64,000 bases of DNA, taken from Maricaulis sp048270265. Lineage in GTDB: Bacteria > Pseudomonadota > Alphaproteobacteria > Caulobacterales > Maricaulaceae. The stretch is taken from positions 101,906-165,905 of the forward strand of contig NZ_JBLWTD010000003.1 of NCBI RefSeq assembly GCF_048270265.1. The letters are read 5' to 3'. Made by a program: the position numbers and the translations under genes. Of this stretch, positions 58,047 to 64,000 are shown piece after piece. Each line of letters opens with the position of its first letter. Position 1 is the stretch's first letter. The notes under the pieces are model-generated. The model made no database searches, was not told the DNA's origin, and worked only from the letters and a program-made list of their open reading frames with translations.

Positions 58047-60719
58047 ATGATGAGGCATTTGCTCGGGGCGCTCTTTGGCCTGGTTCTGGTATCGGCACCG
58101 GTGATGGCGCAATCATCGCCGCTGGCAGCGCGTTATGATCCGGACATCCCCTCCGCGCAAACCGCCCTGGGTCATGAGTTCGGGGCGGAAATCACCCCGC
58201 CCGAACAGGCCATCGACTATCTGCGAGCCCTGGAGGCTGCGGCCCCTGATCGCGTCCGGGTCGTCGATTATGCGACGAGCTGGGAGGGCCGGCCGCTCGC
58301 CTATGCCATCATCGCCAATGCGGACACCATGGCGCGCCTCGACACCATCCAGGCGGATATCCAGCGCCTGGCCGATCCGCGCGGCCTGGCGGCCGACGCC
58401 CGTGAGCGCCTGATCGCCTCCACGCCGGCCGTCGTCTGGCTGTCCTATGGCGTGCATGGTGACGAGATTTCCTCGACCGATGCCGGTCTGCGCACGGCCT
58501 ATCACCTGCTTGCCTCGCGCAATGATGTCGGCGTTGACCGGATTCTCGATCAGACCATTGTCATCATCGACCCGACCCAGAATCCCGATGGACGCGCGCG
58601 CTTCCTCAACAGCTTCACCGCCGCGCGCGGTCTGCAACCGGACGAAAACCGTTTCACCGCCGAGCACGACCAGCCCTGGCCCGGTGGCCGCCCCAACCAC
58701 TATCTGTTCGACATGAATCGCGACTGGTTTGCGATGACCCAGCCGGAGACGCGTGGCCGGGTTGCGGCAATGCTGGAATGGCGTCCGATGGTCGTCGTCG
58801 ACGCGCATGAGATGGGCGGCGACAGCAGCTATTTCTTCGCGCCTTCGGCCGAGCCCTTCAACCCCCATGTGGTGCAGAGCCAGCGCGATGCCCAGGATCT
58901 GATCGGCCGCAATCACGCCCGCTGGTTTGACCGTCTGGGCTATGATTATTTCACCCGTGAAGTCTTTGATGCCTTCTATCCCGGCTATGGCGATATGTGG
59001 CCGACCCTGCAGGGTGCGGTGGCGATGACCTATGAACAGGCCTCGGCCCGTGGCCTGGTCTGGCGCCGCCGCGACGGCTCCCTGCTGAGCTATGCCGACG
59101 CCGTGGAGCATCACTATGTTGCCAGCCTGTCGACCGCCGAGGTGGTGGCCGCCAATCGCGAGCGCTTCGTGCGTGATTTCACCGAATTCCGGGCCTCCGC
59201 GGCCAATGACACCACCGGGCCGCAGTCTGTGCTGCTCGATCTCGGCAGCAATCGCTGGGGCGCTGAACGCCTGGCGCGCAGCCTGGTTGCGCAGGGTATC
59301 GAGGTCGGCCGCATCGACGGGCCGGTTTCCGCCTGTGGTGCCCGCTTCGAGGACGGCGCCTTCGAGGTTCGCTTCAACCAGCCAGCCGGGCGGCTGGCGC
59401 GCACACTGCTGGAGGACACGACCGAACTGCCCGCAGACTTCATGCGCGAGCAGGAAAGCCGGCGCGCGCGCGGGCTTGGTGCCGAACTCTATGACGTGAC
59501 CGCATGGTCGCTGCCGCTGATGCACAATGTCCGCTCCGTGACCTGCAGCCGGCCTGCCGGACTGACCAGCGAGGCCGTGGCCGCCGATGACGCCATTGCC
59601 TCGACGGGTTCGAATGCCGGCGCCGCCTGGGGCTATGCCATCGCCTGGGAGGATGCCGGCCAGGCTCGCCTCGTGGCCGCGCTCGTTGCCGCCGGCGTGC
59701 CGGCACGTTCGAGCGATGTCGCCTTCCGCATCGGGGAGCGTAGCTTCCCGCGCGGCAGCGTTGTCGTCCCGCGCCACGGGGCTCCGGCCAATCTCGACAG
59801 CCTGATCGCGCGCTTCGCCGGCGAGATCGGTGCCCGCTATGTCGGCCTCGAATCCAGCTGGGTCGATGAGGGCCCCAATCCGGGGTCGGAGAATTTCATG
59901 GATGTGCCCGCACCGCGCATTGCCATGCTTTGGGATGACGGCACGGATTCCACCTCCGCCGGCGCAACACGTTATGTGCTTGAACAGCGCTATGGCATCC
60001 CGGTCAGCGTGATCCGGACCGGCAGTCTTGGCCGTGCCGACCTGTCCCTGTTTGACGTCGTGATTCTGCCGGAACAGGGCCGTACGGGCTATTCCACCGT
60101 GCTCGGCAGCAGCGGTTCGGCGCAATTGACCCGTTTCGTCCGCGCCGGTGGCGTGCTGGTCGGCCTGGGTGATGCGACCCGCTGGATGGCTGACCCGGAA
60201 GTGGCGCTGGTGCCAGCGCGCCGCGAACGCGCGGCTGACACGGCCCGTCCCGCGGCAGCGCCGGACCAGGCCGTGGTCGATGCGGTGGTGTTGGCTTCGG
60301 CCGACGAGCTCGATGCGGTCCAGGCCGAACAGGGTGCGATGCCGGCCTATTCACCGGGCGCCCTGCTGCATGTCGAAGCCAACCCCGATGCCTGGATGTC
60401 GGCCGGCTATAGCCGCGGGGCCGCAGTGCTGGTCACCGGTTCGGACATCTATGCACCGATCAGCCGGGATGAAGCCGACACCGCGATGCGGTTCGCCGGG
60501 CCCGATGATGTGGTCGCGGGCGGCTATATGTGGGCCGAGTCCGTGTCGCAGATCGCCTACAAGCCCTTCCTGATCTCCAATTCGATGGGGTCGGGTCAGG
60601 TGATCGCCTTCACCCAGGCGCCGACGACGCGCGCCTATCTGGACGGGCTTGATCTGCTCTTGCTCAACGCGGTCCTGCTCGGACCCGCGCACAGCCGCGG
60701 CATGCGCCAGGGGCGGTGA
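58047..60719 (+). CDS. exported M14-like zinc carboxypeptidase with GATase-like tail
   Basis: 890 residues from ATG 58047, with GGGGA five bases upstream. A signal peptide (1-21, ending VMA) precedes an M14 domain: YGVHGDEISSTDAG (His137, Glu140) and VVVDAHEMGGDSSYFFAPSA (the third His). NPDGRARFLNSFTAARGLQP and DMNRDWFAMTQPE fit the carboxypeptidase core. A central beta region follows, then a C-terminal flavodoxin/GATase-like segment (IAMLWDDGTDSTSAGATRYV and VVILPEQGRTGYSTVLG) that probably lacks catalytic residues. It belongs to a large exported group of M14-like peptidases in marine and soil bacteria that act on extracellular peptides. It ends nine bases from the convergent Uup gene. Confidence 0.85.
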   Translation: MMRHLLGALFGLVLVSAPVMAQSSPLAARYDPDIPSAQTALGHEFGAEITPPEQAIDYLRALEAAAPDRVRVVDYATSWEGRPLAYAIIANADTMARLDTIQADIQRLADPRGLAADARERLIASTPAVVWLSYGVHGDEISSTDAGLRTAYHLLASRNDVGVDRILDQTIVIIDPTQNPDGRARFLNSFTAARGLQPDENRFTAEHDQPWPGGRPNHYLFDMNRDWFAMTQPETRGRVAAMLEWRPMVVVDAHEMGGDSSYFFAPSAEPFNPHVVQSQRDAQDLIGRNHARWFDRLGYDYFTREVFDAFYPGYGDMWPTLQGAVAMTYEQASARGLVWRRRDGSLLSYADAVEHHYVASLSTAEVVAANRERFVRDFTEFRASAANDTTGPQSVLLDLGSNRWGAERLARSLVAQGIEVGRIDGPVSACGARFEDGAFEVRFNQPAGRLARTLLEDTTELPADFMREQESRRARGLGAELYDVTAWSLPLMHNVRSVTCSRPAGLTSEAVAADDAIASTGSNAGAAWGYAIAWEDAGQARLVAALVAAGVPARSSDVAFRIGERSFPRGSVVVPRHGAPANLDSLIARFAGEIGARYVGLESSWVDEGPNPGSENFMDVPAPRIAMLWDDGTDSTSAGATRYVLEQRYGIPVSVIRTGSLGRADLSLFDVVILPEQGRTGYSTVLGSSGSAQLTRFVRAGGVLVGLGDATRWMADPEVALVPARRERAADTARPAAAPDQAVVDAVVLASADELDAVQAEQGAMPAYSPGALLHVEANPDAWMSAGYSRGAAVLVTGSDIYAPISRDEADTAMRFAGPDDVVAGGYMWAESVSQIAYKPFLISNSMGSGQVIAFTQAPTTRAYLDGLDLLLLNAVLLGPAHSRGMRQGR

Positions 60720-60728
60720 GGCGAGGGC

Positions 60729-62537
60729 CTATTCGCCCTCGATCTCGACGCGTTCGGCTTCCAGTTCGAGCCAGCGGTCTTCCTTCTCCGACCGCAAGGC
60801 CATGGCCGCGGCGAGGTCCTTGCTCGCCTTGGTGAAACGCACCGTGTCCTTGAAGATCTCGGGATCGGCGAGTTCGGCCTCGAGCGCCGCGATCGTTTCG
60901 CCCAGGGCGTCGATCTCGGCGGGCAGCAGTTTCAGCGCATAGCGATCCTTGTTGGCCATCTTGCGCTTTTGCAGCCGCGGCGGCGCGGCGGCGGCCTTGG
61001 CCGCGGCCTTGCGGTTGGGCGCGATATCGCCGCCAAGCGGGGTGAGACCATAGCCACGCTGGGAGACCATGTCGGTATAACCACCGGCATATTCGGTCCA
61101 GTTACCGTCACCCTCGGCGATCAGCACGCTGGTACAGACCCGGTCGAGAAAGTCCCGGTCGTGCGAGACGATAAAGACGGTGCCTTCATAATCATCGATC
61201 AGGCCCTGCAGCAGATCGAGCGTTTCCAGATCGAGATCATTGGTCGGCTCGTCGAGCACCAGCAGGTTTGACGGCAGGGCCAGGGCGCGGGCCAGCATGA
61301 CGCGCGCCTTTTCGCCGCCGGACAGGACCTCGACCGGCGTATTGATCTGCTCCGGCGGGAAGAGGAAGTCCTTCATATAGGCGATGACATGCTTGGACTG
61401 GCCATTGACCTCGACGGTATGGCCGCCGCCCTGGGTGAGGGCTTCCGACAATGTCCATTCCGGCCGCAGCGCGACGCGCTTCTGGTCGAGACTGGCCATT
61501 TCCAGCTTGGTGCCGAGGCGCAGCTCGCCGCTGTCGGGCGCCAGATTGCCGGTCAGCAGGTTGAGCAGGGTGGTCTTGCCGGCCCCGTTCGGGCCGATCA
61601 GGCCGATGCGGGCGCCGCGCGCAATCTTGATCGAGAAATCCTTGACGATATCGCGGCCTTCATAGGCCTTGTTGATCTCGATCGCCTCGGCGACCAGCTT
61701 GCCGGAATCCTGGGCGGCCGAGGATTGCAGATTGACCTGGCCCTGGGGTCCGCGATGTTCGCGGCGCTGCTGGCGCAGGCCCTGCAGATCGGACAGGCGT
61801 TTCACATTGCGCTTGCGCCGGGCGGTGACGCCATAGCGAAGCCAGTGCTCCTCGCGCACGATCTTGCGGTCGAGCTTGTGCAGTTCGAGCTGTTCGGCCT
61901 CGAGCACTTCGTCGCGCCAGGCCTCGAAGGCCGAGAAGCTGCGTTCCATCAGCCGCGTCTGGCCGCGATCCAGCCACAGCGTCTTGCGCGACAGGTTGGA
62001 CAGGAAGCGGCGGTCGTGGCTGATCAGCACGAGGGCGGAACGGCTCGATTTGAGCTCGGACTCCAGCCATTCGATCGCCGGCAGGTCGAGGTGATTGGTC
62101 GGCTCGTCGAGCAGGAGGATGTCCGGGCTCGGCGCCAGCGCCTGGGCGAGCGCGGCGCGGCGGGCCTCGCCGCCGGACAGGACCTTGGGATCTTCCAGCC
62201 CGGTCAGGCCGAGATGTTCGAGCAGATACTGGGCGCGATAGGGATCATCGCCCTCGGTCAGGCCGGACTGGACATAATCCATCACCGTCTTGAACGCCGT
62301 CAGGTCGGGATCCTGCTGCAGATAGCGGATCGTCGAGCCGGGATGGACGAAGCGTTCGCCTTCATCGGGCTCGACCGTGCCAGCCGCGACTTTCATCAGC
62401 GTCGACTTGCCCGAGCCATTGCGGCCGACGAGGCAAAGGCGTTCGCCCTCGCCGACGCTGAGATCAGCGCCGTCGAGCAGGGCGGTGACGCCGAAGGTGA
62501 GGTGGATATTCTGGAGAGTAAGAAGAGGTGGAGCCAT
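60729..62537 (-). CDS. uup: ABC-F ATPase Uup
   Basis: 602 residues from ATG 62537. Two ABC ATPase halves are complete: Walker A GRNGSGKST and GPNGAGKTT, signatures VLSGGEARRAALAQALAPSP and VLSGGEKARVMLARALALPS, and Walker B LLLDEPTNHLD and LVLDEPTNDLD, with the usual linker between halves and a basic C-terminal coiled coil (about 525-595, IAALEAELADPEIFKDTVRF). No membrane domain. The long C-terminal tail and wording of the second half mark Uup within the ABC-F group, which acts on ribosomes or branched DNA. The gene starts 199 bases from the divergent ABC transporter ATPase. Confidence 0.9.
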   Translation of the reverse strand: MAPPLLTLQNIHLTFGVTALLDGADLSVGEGERLCLVGRNGSGKSTLMKVAAGTVEPDEGERFVHPGSTIRYLQQDPDLTAFKTVMDYVQSGLTEGDDPYRAQYLLEHLGLTGLEDPKVLSGGEARRAALAQALAPSPDILLLDEPTNHLDLPAIEWLESELKSSRSALVLISHDRRFLSNLSRKTLWLDRGQTRLMERSFSAFEAWRDEVLEAEQLELHKLDRKIVREEHWLRYGVTARRKRNVKRLSDLQGLRQQRREHRGPQGQVNLQSSAAQDSGKLVAEAIEINKAYEGRDIVKDFSIKIARGARIGLIGPNGAGKTTLLNLLTGNLAPDSGELRLGTKLEMASLDQKRVALRPEWTLSEALTQGGGHTVEVNGQSKHVIAYMKDFLFPPEQINTPVEVLSGGEKARVMLARALALPSNLLVLDEPTNDLDLETLDLLQGLIDDYEGTVFIVSHDRDFLDRVCTSVLIAEGDGNWTEYAGGYTDMVSQRGYGLTPLGGDIAPNRKAAAKAAAAPPRLQKRKMANKDRYALKLLPAEIDALGETIAALEAELADPEIFKDTVRFTKASKDLAAAMALRSEKEDRWLELEAERVEIEGE

Positions 62538-62736
62538 GAGCCACCGCATACAGGGCGCCGCGGAGAAGGTCACGGTCCGCGATCAGATGAAATCGCGAAG
62601 GGGGACATCCGCGATGCCTGTCCCTCTGGCCGACACTCTGGATAAAGAGTCATTTGGCGACCTTCGCGGGGAGGCCTAGGCTGACCGCATCAGATATTGT
62701 CGAGGGGCGTGGTGCGAGAAGCACTGCGAGAAGAGC

Positions 62737-63627
62737 ATGCTGGAAATCAAGGGATTGTCGAAAACCTACGGCAACAATGTGCGCGCACTCGACGGGGTCG
62801 ACCTGTCCATCCCCAAGGGAATGTTCGGTCTGTTGGGACCCAACGGCGCCGGCAAATCGACGCTGATGCGCACGATTGCGACACTGCAGGCGCCGGATTC
62901 CGGCACGCTGATGTTTGGCGATATCGACATTCTCAAGGATCCGCAGGCCCTGCGCGCGACGCTCGGCTATCTGCCCCAGGATTTCGGCGTCTATCCGCGC
63001 ATGTCGGCGCGCGCCATGCTCGACCATCTCGCCGTCCTCAAGGGGCTGTCCAACGGCAAGGAACGCAAGCAGGTCGTTGAAAGCCTGCTGGAGCAGACCA
63101 ATCTGGCGCAACACGCCAAGAAGGCGGTCGCCAGTTTCTCCGGCGGCATGCGCCAGCGCTTCGGCATTGCCCAGGCCCTGCTCGGCGATCCGCAATTGAT
63201 CATAGTGGATGAGCCCACGGCCGGCCTCGACCCGGAAGAGCGCAATCGCTTCCACAATCTTCTTTCGGAAATCGGCGAGAATGTCGTCGTCATCCTCTCC
63301 ACCCATATCGTCGAGGATGTGTCCGATCTCTGCCCGAACATGGCGATCTTGAATGGCGGCAAGATTGTCGCGAAGGGCTCGCCAGGCGAGCTGATCACGG
63401 CGCTGGACGGCAAGGTCTGGGCGCGCACGATCGCGAAATCTGAGCTCGCCGGCCTGCGCAGCCGATACAATATCATCTCCGAGCGTCTGACCGTCGGTCA
63501 GGTGCGGATCCATGTGGTGGCCGACGAAAACCCGGGCGAGGGGTTCGAGCCGATCAAGGCCGATCTCGAGGACGTGTATTTCTCGACCATCCGCCAGGGC
63601 CAGTCCGCCCCGGCGGCCGCTGCCTGA
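62737..63627 (+). CDS. ABC transporter ATP-binding protein
   Basis: 296 residues. Walker A GPNGAGKSTLMRTIATLQAP, Q-loop GYLPQDFGVYPRMSARAMLD, signature ASFSGGMRQRFGIAQALLGD and Walker B IIVDEPTAGLDPEERNR are intact, and the C-terminal extension (about 225-290) is like that of ABC-2 exporters. It is followed 29 bases later by a membrane protein that begins like the permease/M1-aminopeptidase fusion proteins, so the two probably form one exporter. The ATPase faces the Uup gene across a divergent region. Confidence 0.88.
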   Translation: MLEIKGLSKTYGNNVRALDGVDLSIPKGMFGLLGPNGAGKSTLMRTIATLQAPDSGTLMFGDIDILKDPQALRATLGYLPQDFGVYPRMSARAMLDHLAVLKGLSNGKERKQVVESLLEQTNLAQHAKKAVASFSGGMRQRFGIAQALLGDPQLIIVDEPTAGLDPEERNRFHNLLSEIGENVVVILSTHIVEDVSDLCPNMAILNGGKIVAKGSPGELITALDGKVWARTIAKSELAGLRSRYNIISERLTVGQVRIHVVADENPGEGFEPIKADLEDVYFSTIRQGQSAPAAAA

Positions 63628-63656
63628 TCCTCAACCCCCATTGAAAGGAGCACGTC

Positions 63657-64000
63657 ATGCTCTCGAAAATCGCCGGGTTTGAGGTCCGCTACCAGCTGTT
63701 CTCGCCCACTTTCATTGCCGTCTTCACCATTTTCTTCCTGCTCTGCTTCGGCGGCGTTACCATCGACAATGTCCAGATCGGCGGCGGCGGAGCGACCAAT
63801 ATCAACTCGCCCAATGCCCTGACGATCAACATCCTGATCTTCACGATTTTCGGTGCCATCATTCCCACGGCGCTGCTCTCATCCGGGGTGCTGAGGGACC
63901 AGAGTTTCAAGACCGAGGAGATGTTCTACTCGCGGCCGATCCGCAAGCTGGACTTCGTGCTCGGGCGCTTCATCGGCGGCTATATCGCCACCGCCCTGGC
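63657..64000 (+). CDS. ABC permease, 5' part, possible M1 aminopeptidase fusion
   Basis: The first 114 residues of a gene that runs past the window end, starting at ATG 63657 with GAAAGGAG upstream. It opens LSKIAGFEVRYQLFSPTFIA and then a hydrophobic helix, FTIFFLLCFGGVTID, followed by GGGGATNINSPNALTI, a second helix and RPIRKLDFVLGRFIGGYIAT. This N-terminus resembles membrane proteins that join an ABC-2 type permease to an M1 aminopeptidase domain, but the peptidase part is out of sight. It is in operon with the ATPase gene just upstream. Confidence 0.7.
   Translation, partial: MLSKIAGFEVRYQLFSPTFIAVFTIFFLLCFGGVTIDNVQIGGGGATNINSPNALTINILIFTIFGAIIPTALLSSGVLRDQSFKTEEMFYSRPIRKLDFVLGRFIGGYIATAL

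Noticed and set aside
1..64000. RNA genes, insertion sequences or integrated elements
   Set aside because: No tRNA or rRNA sequence, transposase, integrase or paired direct/inverted ends could be recognised on either strand by eye.

Overview
This is a GC-rich, gene-dense piece of an aerobic Gram-negative chromosome. Lipoprotein and periplasmic signal peptides, an RND pump, the TamA/TamB outer-membrane assembly pair, an autotransporter and two MexB/TolC-type envelope systems' parts show a two-membrane cell. The mix of YcbB-like L,D-transpeptidases, a TIGR03032-like protein, FGE-matured sulfatases, TIR-TPR proteins and frequent GTG/TTG starts fits a marine alphaproteobacterium, perhaps of the Maricaulis/Hyphomonas group. 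That assignment is inference, since no rRNA or tRNA marker lies in the window. I saw no insertion sequence, prophage, CRISPR array or integrase. Ten Ns at 38049-38058 mark an assembly join inside a gene. Layout, left to right. 1-2240: end of a Sel1-repeat protein and two secreted proteins, one with tail-fibre-like repeats. 2360-3190: a crotonase resembling dienoyl-CoA isomerase. 3201-11854: a sulfatase island. A tight leftward operon (GST, membrane-anchored sulfatase, tandem DsbA-like protein, MBL hydrolase, formylglycine-generating enzyme) diverges from a small membrane protein plus TetR regulator, followed by a second sulfatase. Both sulfatases carry the Cys motif that the encoded FGE would convert. 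11952-15778: a 2OG-Fe(II) oxygenase, a GNAT-HDAC fusion protein and a TIGR03032-like protein. 16096-23118: a 2340-residue autotransporter with about 29 repeats of about 51 residues. 23264-26790: a metal-uptake operon (small Cys/His protein, porin, ZnuA-like binding protein, ZnuB-like permease) with no ATPase gene. 26842-29607: a RimK-type ligase with a desuccinylase-like enzyme, a retropepsin-like protein and a small protein, all overlapping. 29708-31087: MgtE. 31084-36233: TetR regulator diverging from an RND MFP/pump pair with a clear palindromic operator. 36358-38123: SDR and alpha/beta hydrolase. 38148-43419: a tandemly duplicated pair of L,D-transpeptidase and M15-like peptidase genes. 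43422-45369: ZntB-like and MscS-like channels. 45506-51285: TamB and TamA. 51478-52317: DUF3108-like protein. 52588-57834: a signalling cluster of TIR-TPR membrane protein, an unknown protein, a TRAF-binding/SLOG-like nucleotide cyclase and a convergent CRP-family regulator. 58047-62537: M14-like peptidase and Uup. 62737-64000: ABC ATPase and the start of its permease. The most interesting candidate system is the TIR-TPR / unknown / cyclase / CRP cluster. A perfect GTGA-N6-TCAC palindrome, the usual CRP-family operator shape, lies upstream of its first gene. It joins the cyclase-plus-TIR logic of Pycsar-type immunity with a transcriptional cyclic-nucleotide sensor, but in an arrangement I do not recognise. 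Secondary points are the acetyltransferase-deacetylase fusion, the duplicated peptidoglycan enzyme pair and the ligase/hydrolase Rim-like module.
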